Source: Altererythrobacter sp. CAU 1644
GTDB lineage: Bacteria; Pseudomonadota; Alphaproteobacteria; Sphingomonadales; Sphingomonadaceae
Length of the DNA: 64,000 nt
Assembly (NCBI RefSeq): GCF_029623755.1
Contig: NZ_CP121106.1
Location: 1,995,001-2,059,000, forward strand
Reading direction: 5' to 3'
The notes under the pieces: model-generated
Database searches by the model: none
Told to the model about the DNA's origin: nothing
The model's input: the letters and a program-made list of their open reading frames with translations, nothing else
Part shown: positions 34,017-41,099 of the stretch, one piece after another
How the letters are laid out: the number at the start of each line of letters is the position of its first letter
Position numbering within the stretch: the stretch's first letter is position 1
Translations under genes and position numbers: made by a program

Positions 34017-35570
34017 TCAATTCAGTCCCAGCGAGCCGGGATTCATCAAACCGCGCGGATCGACCTGCCGCTTGATTGCCTGCAACAAGGCGTCGGCTGC
34101 GGGATCGAGGCTGTCGCGATAGCGATATGTCCGCCCGATCTGGAAATGGACCGCGCAGTGCTCGAAGAAGATGTCGACGATCGCCTGCTTGAGTTCGCGC
34201 GCCTTGTCCCACGCGTCCGCGCTGTGGGCATGGGCCGGGAGTCGGGCGAGATGCGCATCCTCGACCGTGTCTTCGATCAGCGGATTGCGTGTATCGGGCC
34301 AGTAGAGGCAGGGCTCGATCACCATGCCGGCCCCGCCGACCGCCGCCACCAGAGTGCCGTAGTGGATGCCGAGACGGTCCATCTCGGCCGCGTTATCATC
34401 GAACAGCTTGCCGAAGGCGGCGAAGCATTCCGCCGCCCGGCTATGCGGCAGTAGACCATGGATTGGCGCCCATCGCTCGCCGTCCGGACCTAACATCGAA
34501 TTGAGCGGGCCGAAGGGATTGGCGCGGATGATCTTGGGGATGGTGTTGGCGACCTCGCGGCCGCCAGCCTTGGCGACGATCTTGCGTGCCGATGCGATAT
34601 CGGCATCGGCCGACGCCTGGTTGCGCCCCTCGGCGAGGATATGGAGCGAGAAATTCGCATCCTTGAGGAAGTCGCGGCCAGCAGCCACCACCCGTGCGCC
34701 TTCCTTGAGCGCGCCGAGCACGCCGCCCTGCTTCTTCATCATGCCGACGAGCTGCTTGGCGTCGCTGGCCAGGCTGTCGCGCTTCATCCGGATGGCATTG
34801 AGATAGGGATCGAAGCCGAAGCATTCGGTGGCGATCCCGCTGCGCTCGATCTCGCTGGCCGCGGCAAACCAACTTGCCTGATCGTCGAACGCAAAACTGG
34901 CAAAGCCATGTGCCTGCGCCTCCTGCACGAGCCGCAGCGCGATTTCCGCCTTGATCCCGAGCGCGCCGGTATCGGCGAGGAACAGCCCGGTCAGGTCGGG
35001 GCCATAGGGGCGGGCGCAGCGCTTGCCGAGCGTGAGCAGCGTGCCGTCGGCCAGTGCGACCTCGAGCCCCAGGCAGCTTTCAGCGGCGGTGCCGTGACGA
35101 CCGGTGCCCCAGAAGATGCCGTTCTGGCTCATCCCGCCGCCGACGGTCGCCTTGAGGCCCGAGAGCGTGCCCCACATCGGCGTGCGCAATCCCAGCGGGG
35201 CGAGCGCTTCGTATAGCTGTGCCCAGGTGCATCCCGCTTCGACTGTCACATACATGTCGGCCTGGTTGATCTCGACCACGCGGTTCATCCTGGCGAGATC
35301 GAACAGCACCGCGCCCGGGCTATCGGCGGTGTAACCGCCCGTATAGCTCATGCCGCCGCCGCGCGGGATTACCGCGTGTCCTGCACCAGTCGCGGCCCTG
35401 ACGGCAGCGGCGAGTTGATGCTTGTCGGCAGGGCGTACCACGGCCGCCAGATCCGCGCCGCGGGCGAAAATGTCGTGAGCATAGAATTCGAGCGTTTCGG
35501 CGTCGGTCAGCACCTCTGCACCGCTCGCCCCGAGCGCGTCCACCAGGCCATGCTCGGCGACGATAGCCAT
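34017..35570 (-). CDS. FAD-linked oxidase/dehydrogenase (FAD_binding_4, VAO/GlcD type)
   Basis: 517-aa flavoprotein with a PCMH-type FAD domain ('AAVVRPADKHQLAAAVRAA', 'HAVIPRGGGMSYTGGYTADSPGAVLFDLARMNRVVEI', 'GGGMSQNGIFWGTGRHGT') and a C-terminal cap ending 'DPRGLMNPGSLGLN', as in GlcD, D-lactate dehydrogenase and vanillyl-alcohol oxidase families. It oxidises an alcohol or hydroxy acid; the electron acceptor might be the cytochrome c at 12758 (inference). Its ATG touches the MFS stop (1-bp overlap). Confidence 0.88.
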   Translation of the reverse strand: MAIVAEHGLVDALGASGAEVLTDAETLEFYAHDIFARGADLAAVVRPADKHQLAAAVRAATGAGHAVIPRGGGMSYTGGYTADSPGAVLFDLARMNRVVEINQADMYVTVEAGCTWAQLYEALAPLGLRTPMWGTLSGLKATVGGGMSQNGIFWGTGRHGTAAESCLGLEVALADGTLLTLGKRCARPYGPDLTGLFLADTGALGIKAEIALRLVQEAQAHGFASFAFDDQASWFAAASEIERSGIATECFGFDPYLNAIRMKRDSLASDAKQLVGMMKKQGGVLGALKEGARVVAAGRDFLKDANFSLHILAEGRNQASADADIASARKIVAKAGGREVANTIPKIIRANPFGPLNSMLGPDGERWAPIHGLLPHSRAAECFAAFGKLFDDNAAEMDRLGIHYGTLVAAVGGAGMVIEPCLYWPDTRNPLIEDTVEDAHLARLPAHAHSADAWDKARELKQAIVDIFFEHCAVHFQIGRTYRYRDSLDPAADALLQAIKRQVDPRGLMNPGSLGLN

Positions 35571-36871
35571 TATGCCACTCCTGCCGCCGCGCGGGTCGGT
35601 TCCGGCGTGTCGTCATCGGGCAGGCTCTCGGGATAGCGGCCGAGCAGCAAGAGCAATCCGCCGCCGATCACGAAGCCGAAGATCGCCACGCTGAGGATAG
35701 GATCGTAGCTGCCTGAGGTATCGCGCACATAGGCATAGATAATCGGAGATAGCGCCGAGAATAACCCGAACGGCATGTAGAGCATGCCGTAGATCTTGCC
35801 GTAATGCGCCATGCCGAAATACCGGCCCGTCAGATATGCGATGAGGTCGCTTTCGGCGCCTGCCGCGAAGCCGAGCAGGAAACCGGCGAGCGCTGCCATG
35901 GGGAAGGTGACGCTGTCGCCCAGCAGCACGAAACACGAGATCGCAGGGAGGCACAGCAGCGGGAAGGCTACGAAGCCCTGCCAGAACCGGTCGAGCAATG
36001 CGCCGGTGATGATCCGCCCGCTGAGGATGCCGATGCCGAGCACGCCCATCACGCTGGCCGCCGTCTGCGCCTCCATGCCGCGATCACCGAGCATGGCGGG
36101 CATGTTGATGAAGGCCCCGCCAAACGCGGTCGCGATCATCGCGATCGAGGCCCAGATCAGCCAGAAGCGATAGTCGCGCAGCGCCGTGCCGAGCTTCACC
36201 CCGGTCAGCCTGCCGCTCGCGCTTTCGATGGCCTTGGGGCGTTCCTCGGGCGTGGGCTCGCGGAACAGGAACCATCCGACCGGTAGCGCGACAAGCAGGG
36301 GGAGCAGGGCCACGATCGCGAACATGGCGCGCCAGCCGTAGGTCTCGATACCCCACACGGCGAGCTTGGGCACGATGATTGCGGCCAGGCTCGTACCGAG
36401 CAGCAATATGCCGAGCGCGAGCCCGCGATGCTTGAAGAACCACAGATTGATCGCGCGACTCCACGTCACCGGGGTCGAACCAATCCCGACCAGCCCGACG
36501 AGCACCCACAGCGCGTAGTAGAGGTAGAGCGTCGAGGTCGCCGCCGAGGTCGGCGTCAGCGAGATCGCGGCGAAGGAGAGGCCGAAGGCGAGCAGCGACC
36601 ACAGAGCCACGGGTCTGACGCCGAACCGGTCCGCGAGCGATCCGAAGAAGGGCGCGAGAAGCGAGGCGATCACCCCGAAGATGGTGATCGGGAACAGGAT
36701 TTGCGTCCGGCTCCAGCCGAACTCGGCGATCATCGGTTCGACGGTAAAGCCGATGACGTTGAACGGGATTGGGGAGGCTCCGCAAGCGACCCCCAGCACG
36801 CCGGCGAGCAGCACGGTCCAACCGCGCGAGAACTCGTTCGGCTCCTTGGTTGCGGTCGGGTCACTCGCCAT
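35570..36871 (-). CDS. MFS transporter (oxalate/formate antiporter-like)
   Basis: 433-aa major facilitator protein with 12 predicted TM helices. 'FFGSLADRFGVRPVALWS' is the A-loop motif; 'GWTVLLAGVLGVACGASPIPFNVIGFTVEPMIAEFGWSRTQILF' at the N-terminus is typical of monocarboxylate/oxalate-formate antiporter-like MFS members. It probably moves a carboxylate intermediate across the inner membrane. It overlaps the VOC gene by 11 bp and the FAD oxidase by 1 bp. Confidence 0.9.
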   Translation of the reverse strand: MASDPTATKEPNEFSRGWTVLLAGVLGVACGASPIPFNVIGFTVEPMIAEFGWSRTQILFPITIFGVIASLLAPFFGSLADRFGVRPVALWSLLAFGLSFAAISLTPTSAATSTLYLYYALWVLVGLVGIGSTPVTWSRAINLWFFKHRGLALGILLLGTSLAAIIVPKLAVWGIETYGWRAMFAIVALLPLLVALPVGWFLFREPTPEERPKAIESASGRLTGVKLGTALRDYRFWLIWASIAMIATAFGGAFINMPAMLGDRGMEAQTAASVMGVLGIGILSGRIITGALLDRFWQGFVAFPLLCLPAISCFVLLGDSVTFPMAALAGFLLGFAAGAESDLIAYLTGRYFGMAHYGKIYGMLYMPFGLFSALSPIIYAYVRDTSGSYDPILSVAIFGFVIGGGLLLLLGRYPESLPDDDTPEPTRAAAGVA

Positions 36872-37904
36872 CGCTGTAGAACTCCGTCAAATTGCCGTCC
36901 GGATCGCGCACCGCGAAAATGTCGACCTCGCCCAGCCCGGCGATTGTCACGCTTTCTCCGGCAAAGGCAATCGTCACACCGTTTTGTTCGATCATCGTGC
37001 GGTAGGCGGCGAAGGACTCGACCGGGTAGCGCAAGGACAGGATGCCGAGGTTGGGTGGATTGGCCCGGGCCGAATGATCATGCCCGGTGAAGCCTTCGAT
37101 CTGCATCACTTCGACCCGGCCGGTCTCGCCCGCTTGGGGGTAAAGCGCAGCAGCCGCGCGCTTGATCTGCGGCGTGTAGTTGTAGGGGATGCCGAAGTTG
37201 GAAAAGGCGGGTTCGGCCGGTTCGTTATTGCCGTCGAACAGTACGCCAAAGCCGAGCTGGTCGCGGTAGAAATCGCGCGCGGTGTGCCGGCTGCGCACCA
37301 TCCGCATGGCGTTGAAACCCTGGCTGATCCGGCCCACCTGAAATCCGGTGAACTCGGGCGAGATGCGCTCGTAAACCGCGAGATTGATGCCATGCGGCCC
37401 CTGCAGCACGACGTTGCGCAGGTCCGAGCCGCCAAACTGGAACCGGATCGGCGGGCTCTCGGCCCACCAGCCCAAATCGAGTGCCTGCCGATAGAGGGCA
37501 GGCACGTTGTCGCTGCGCACCATGATCGAATAGATACCGCCGGTGTCCCAGGCGCGCGCAGCGGGCCGGATCGGCTCCTGCTCCACGCCTTCGAACCTGA
37601 TGAAGCGGATGCACCCGGTCTGGACCTGCGGCGGGCACCAGCGCTCGAAGGTACCTGAGGCATCCCCATCCAGTGCCCAGTAGGAAAGTTCCTCGCGCGC
37701 GATCTCTCCCGAAACGACCAGCCGCCAGCCTCCGGCGTGGCGGAACAGGCGTGTCGCCGGTTCGAAATCCGCGACCGAGACGACTGCCTCTGTCCACGCT
37801 TCCACGCCATGACTGGCTGCTTCCTGCGCCGCAGCAGGGGCGGCGAGAATGAAGCCGGCCGCTGCAAAGAGCGACCGGCTCCTGGCTGGGAGAGCAGCCA
37901 ACAC
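36861..37904 (-). CDS. Exported double-VOC-domain protein
   Basis: 347-aa protein with a Sec-type signal ('SRSLFAAAGFILAAPAAAQ') and two VOC modules: residues about 30-175 ('EAVVSVADFEPATRLFRHAGGW', 'INLAVYERIS') and 185-345 ('AMRMVRSRHTARDFYRDQLGFGVLF', 'VDIFAVRDPDGNLTEFYSD'). I take GTG 37904, two bases past the TonB receptor stop, as start; ATG 37958 inside the receptor gene is the alternative. It is one of three extracytoplasmic VOC proteins in the window. Function unknown. Confidence 0.72.
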   Translation of the reverse strand: MLAALPARSRSLFAAAGFILAAPAAAQEAASHGVEAWTEAVVSVADFEPATRLFRHAGGWRLVVSGEIAREELSYWALDGDASGTFERWCPPQVQTGCIRFIRFEGVEQEPIRPAARAWDTGGIYSIMVRSDNVPALYRQALDLGWWAESPPIRFQFGGSDLRNVVLQGPHGINLAVYERISPEFTGFQVGRISQGFNAMRMVRSRHTARDFYRDQLGFGVLFDGNNEPAEPAFSNFGIPYNYTPQIKRAAAALYPQAGETGRVEVMQIEGFTGHDHSARANPPNLGILSLRYPVESFAAYRTMIEQNGVTIAFAGESVTIAGLGEVDIFAVRDPDGNLTEFYSDGE

Positions 37905-37905
37905 C

Positions 37906-40167
37906 TCAGTCGAAACGGAAACCGACGTCGACGCCGAAGGTGAGCGGCGGGGCGGCATAGACCTGGTTAAGCGCGGTGCTCGCGCGGAAGTACTCGCGGT
38001 CGGTCAGGTTCTTGCCCCATAGTGTGACTTTCCAGCGGTTGTCTTCGCTACGCCAGCCGGCGCGGGCGTCGACCCGGAAACCGGGTTCGACCAGCGACCC
38101 CGGCGGATTGGCGACGAGTGCGAAGCTGTCCGATTCATAGGCACCGTCGGCGCCGAAGAAGACTTCGCCCGCGCCGACCGGGAAGGAATAGTTGAACCCG
38201 AGCAGGCCCTTCCACTCAGGCGCATTCTTGAGTTCGAGCCCGAGCGCGCATTCGACGACCTGGTCGTTGAACGCTGCCGACGGACCAACTGCCGTGATCC
38301 CGGTGCAGGCTGGCCCGCGCGCGCCGGTGTTGATGTTGGAATTGGTGAGCGTACCCGCCTGCAGCGGCGACAGGTTGCGATATTCGGCATCGAGCCAGCT
38401 GGCATTGCCGTAAATGTCGAGCCCGGGGACGGGTTCGAACCCGAATTCGAGCTCGACGCCCTGGATCCGTGCCTCACCCGCGTTCGAGCGGGTAAACACG
38501 CCGCCGCCGGTCGTCGCGCTGATCTGCAGGTTGGTGTAGTCGTTGTAGAAATAGGTGGCGTTGAAGGTCGCACGCCCATCCATGAACTGCGTCCGCAGAC
38601 CCGCCTCAATGCTGTCGAGCTCCTCCTCCTCGACGCTCAGGAAGCAGCCCGCCGGGCTGAAGCAGTCGGACGAGAAGCCGGGCGACTTGAAGCCGGTCGA
38701 ATAGGTTGCATAGACCATCACGTCGGGCGTGATCTTGTAGTCGACCTTGGCGGTCCAGGTGATGTTGTCGGTGCTCACGCTGTCAGTGACTACCGGGATC
38801 ACCACCGAGGTCCCGCGGAAATCGCGGCTTTCGTCGGTCCAGCGCAACCCGCCGGTGAGCGTCAGCGCGTCGGTGAGCGAGATCGCCGCCTGCCCGAACA
38901 GCGAGAAGCTCTCGGTTTCGACATCGTTGGTCACCGGCAAGATGAAGGTGAAGGCCAGTTCGGCGTCTTCGGAATAGTAGAAGGCGCCCGCCGTCAGATC
39001 GACCATGCCGAAATTGGTGTTCACCAGGATTTCCTGGCTGAACTGGTTCTGGTCGGTTTCCTGGAAATAGGGGAAGGTGATGTGGGTCGACAGATCGTCC
39101 TTCAACGTGCGGTAGGCCGTGGTCGAAGTTATCGAGAAGCCGTCGTAGTCGCCCTTCAACTGGTACGAGACGCCGAACGAATCCACTTCGCTGGAGAACG
39201 CGCTGAAGCAGCCAAGCGGCACGAAGGTCGACGGGGTCAGCGCCGAACACGTCACCCCGGGCTGAGGCTCGACCGTGAAGATGTCGTCGTCGGCGTCGGT
39301 GATAACCGTGGGGTTGTCGGAATCGGCGATAATCGAACTCGGCACCGGGTCGGACTTGTCCTTGGTGTAGTCGACGATCGCGAGGAAGCTCCAGATGTCC
39401 GACATCTCGCCATAGAGGCTGCCGCGCACTGCAAACACTTCCTCATCGCCGATCGTCGTGCCCGCCAGGTTGGCAAACGCGCCGTTGGGGTTGAGCTCGA
39501 AATAGCCGTCGCGCTGGCGATAGAGGCCCGAGATGCGGATCGCGCCGCTGTCCCATGCGGCGAGGTTGAGCGAGCCGCGCGCCTGGATGCGGTCGTAATT
39601 GCCGTAGCCGACCTCCCCGGTGAAGGAGGTATCGCCCAGATCAGGGCGAACCGAGGTGATTTTGATCGCGCCGCCATTGGTGTTGCGGCCATAGAGCGTG
39701 CCCTGCGGGCCGCGCAGGACCTCGACTTGTGCGATATCGACGAGGTCCACCAGCGAACCGACGGTGCGGCCGAGGTAGACGTCGTCAATGTAGATGCCCA
39801 CGGCCGGGTCGATCGCGCCACGCGATTCATCCTCGCCGACGCCGCGGAAATAGATCCTCGCCGAGTTTGCGGTGCCGGTGCCAGTCGAGATGACGACGTT
39901 GGGTATCTGGTTCTGCAGGTCGTTGGTATCAGCGATCTGCCGGTTTTCGAGTGCCGCACCGGTGAGCGCGGTGACGGCTGCCGGAACGTCCTGCAGCTCC
40001 TGCGCGCGGCGCTGCGCGGTGACGATGATGGTGTTGCCTTGCGTTGCTTCGGAAGCGCTCTCGGCATCGCCATCATCCTGCGCCCGAACGGACAGCGGGA
40101 CGGTGGCTAGGGCGATCGCTGAAACTAGGCTAACGCTTCTAACGCGGGCGATCGGGCAGGTTGGCAT
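37906..40167 (-). CDS. TonB-dependent outer-membrane receptor
   Basis: 753-aa TonB receptor: signal peptide ending 'VPLSVRAQ', TonB-box-like 'NTIIVTAQRRAQELQDVP', plug with 'QVEVLRGPQGTLYGRNTNGGAIKI', barrel ending 'FGVDVGFRFD'. The start ATG 40167 has AAGGA eight bases upstream. It heads a six-gene minus-strand operon (double VOC, MFS, FAD oxidase, nitrilase-like, hypothetical). The upstream region holds two GntR-type operators, so uptake is part of the regulon. Confidence 0.93.
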   Translation of the reverse strand: MPTCPIARVRSVSLVSAIALATVPLSVRAQDDGDAESASEATQGNTIIVTAQRRAQELQDVPAAVTALTGAALENRQIADTNDLQNQIPNVVISTGTGTANSARIYFRGVGEDESRGAIDPAVGIYIDDVYLGRTVGSLVDLVDIAQVEVLRGPQGTLYGRNTNGGAIKITSVRPDLGDTSFTGEVGYGNYDRIQARGSLNLAAWDSGAIRISGLYRQRDGYFELNPNGAFANLAGTTIGDEEVFAVRGSLYGEMSDIWSFLAIVDYTKDKSDPVPSSIIADSDNPTVITDADDDIFTVEPQPGVTCSALTPSTFVPLGCFSAFSSEVDSFGVSYQLKGDYDGFSITSTTAYRTLKDDLSTHITFPYFQETDQNQFSQEILVNTNFGMVDLTAGAFYYSEDAELAFTFILPVTNDVETESFSLFGQAAISLTDALTLTGGLRWTDESRDFRGTSVVIPVVTDSVSTDNITWTAKVDYKITPDVMVYATYSTGFKSPGFSSDCFSPAGCFLSVEEEELDSIEAGLRTQFMDGRATFNATYFYNDYTNLQISATTGGGVFTRSNAGEARIQGVELEFGFEPVPGLDIYGNASWLDAEYRNLSPLQAGTLTNSNINTGARGPACTGITAVGPSAAFNDQVVECALGLELKNAPEWKGLLGFNYSFPVGAGEVFFGADGAYESDSFALVANPPGSLVEPGFRVDARAGWRSEDNRWKVTLWGKNLTDREYFRASTALNQVYAAPPLTFGVDVGFRFD

Positions 40168-40235
40168 GGTGGAAATCCTTTCCGCAAACTCGGCGCGCAA
40201 GTGGTGCGCGGCCTGCATTTCCCCTCTCTGCAAAG

Positions 40236-40247
40236 TTGTCCGGACAA
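40236..40247. promoter_or_regulatory. GntR-type operator TTGTCCGGACAA (motif A)
   Basis: Exact 12-bp core in the 141-bp divergent region, 68 bp upstream of the minus-strand TonB receptor start. Its centre is 41 bp from that of the second copy at 40277-40288. Confidence 0.82.
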
Positions 40248-40276
40248 TTGCTTGCTTGTCAAGCGGAGAAATGCGA

Positions 40277-40288
40277 ATGTCCGGACAA
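40277..40288. promoter_or_regulatory. GntR-type operator ATGTCCGGACAA (motif A, 11/12)
   Basis: One mismatch to the core; extended to ACAAAT on the right. It lies 20 bp upstream of the membrane-protein ATG at 40309, directly before its ribosome site. Confidence 0.78.
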
Positions 40289-40308
40289 ATCTTCCTAGGG
40301 AGCTTGCG

Positions 40309-40992
40309 ATGGTTCTGAGCGAATTGGGCTATCCGGTACTCGTCTACGCTCACCTGCTGCTGTTTGTGCTGTGGCTGGGCGCAGATGTCGGCGTGTTCGT
40401 GCTCGGCCAGCATTTCCGGCGGCGCGAGACCTATTCGCTGGATCAGCGGATCGCCTTGCTCAAGCTGCTGGTCGAAATCGACATGGTGCCGCGCAGCGCC
40501 TGGGCGCTGATGGTGCCGCTCTCGCTCAGCGTGGTCGACGTCGGCCAATGGTGGGACGTGCCCGGCTGGCTCTTGCTCGGCGCGTGGATCGTGGGGCTGT
40601 TCTGGTTGTGGCTGGTGTGGGATTCGCACCGCCATGACATGACGCCCCGCGCTGCGCGCAATCGCAAGATCGAAGGCTGGCTGCGCTGGTTGGTGGGCGC
40701 ATTCTACCTTTGGCTCGGCGGCCAGAGCCTGCTGGCGGATGCCCCCCTCCAACCTGACTGGCTGGCCTGGAAAGCGCTGCTGTTCGGTTTGATATTCGTT
40801 GCCGCGATCATGATCGACGTCACCTTCAAGCCGGTCGGCGCGCAGCTTGGCGCCGTGCTCGAGCAGGGATCGAGCGATGAGACCGAGATACCCCTGCGGC
40901 GAACCATGGATCGGACGCGGGTGTGGGTCTGGGCAGTCTATCTCCTGCTGTTCGCCACGGCCTTCCTCGGCAACGTCAAGCCGTTGCCATAG
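40309..40992 (+). CDS. Integral membrane protein (CopD/HemJ-like), paralogue of the gene at 14959
   Basis: 227-aa membrane protein with about five TM helices. TM1 'YAHLLLFVLWLGADVGVF' and the C-terminal 'LLLFATAFLGNVKPLP' match the protein at 14959 in position and pattern, so the two are diverged paralogues. The conserved TM1 His and 'WLG' recall CopD/HemJ membrane haem or metal proteins. ATG 40309 has AGGGAG six bases before it. It may be a single-gene unit or be read through into the TonB receptor 107 bp downstream, which has its own operators. Confidence 0.72.
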   Translation: MVLSELGYPVLVYAHLLLFVLWLGADVGVFVLGQHFRRRETYSLDQRIALLKLLVEIDMVPRSAWALMVPLSLSVVDVGQWWDVPGWLLLGAWIVGLFWLWLVWDSHRHDMTPRAARNRKIEGWLRWLVGAFYLWLGGQSLLADAPLQPDWLAWKALLFGLIFVAAIMIDVTFKPVGAQLGAVLEQGSSDETEIPLRRTMDRTRVWVWAVYLLLFATAFLGNVKPLP

Positions 40993-41029
40993 CGCCACAG
41001 TTTTGCGCCTCTCGCAGCAGTGGAAAAAT

Positions 41030-41041
41030 TTGTCTGGACAA
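41030..41041. promoter_or_regulatory. GntR-type operator TTGTCTGGACAA (motif A, 11/12)
   Basis: One mismatch to the core, with flanks AAT and AT. It is in tandem with the exact copy at 41044-41055; the centres are 14 bp apart, so two dimers would sit side by side or compete. Confidence 0.8.
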
Positions 41042-41043
41042 AT

Positions 41044-41055
41044 TTGTCCGGACAA
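41044..41055. promoter_or_regulatory. GntR-type operator TTGTCCGGACAA (motif A)
   Basis: Exact core, 44 bp upstream of the TonB receptor ATG at 41100. It forms a tandem pair with 41030-41041. Confidence 0.83.
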
Positions 41056-41099
41056 ACGACCTTATACCTCGATTAGTATTTTCAATTGGGAGGATTGAA

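Noticed and set aside
37905..37958. ATG 37958 as start of the double-VOC gene
   Set aside because: It would overlap the TonB receptor by more than 50 bp and put 18 hydrophilic residues before an otherwise good signal peptide; GTG 37904 gives a normal exported N-terminus.
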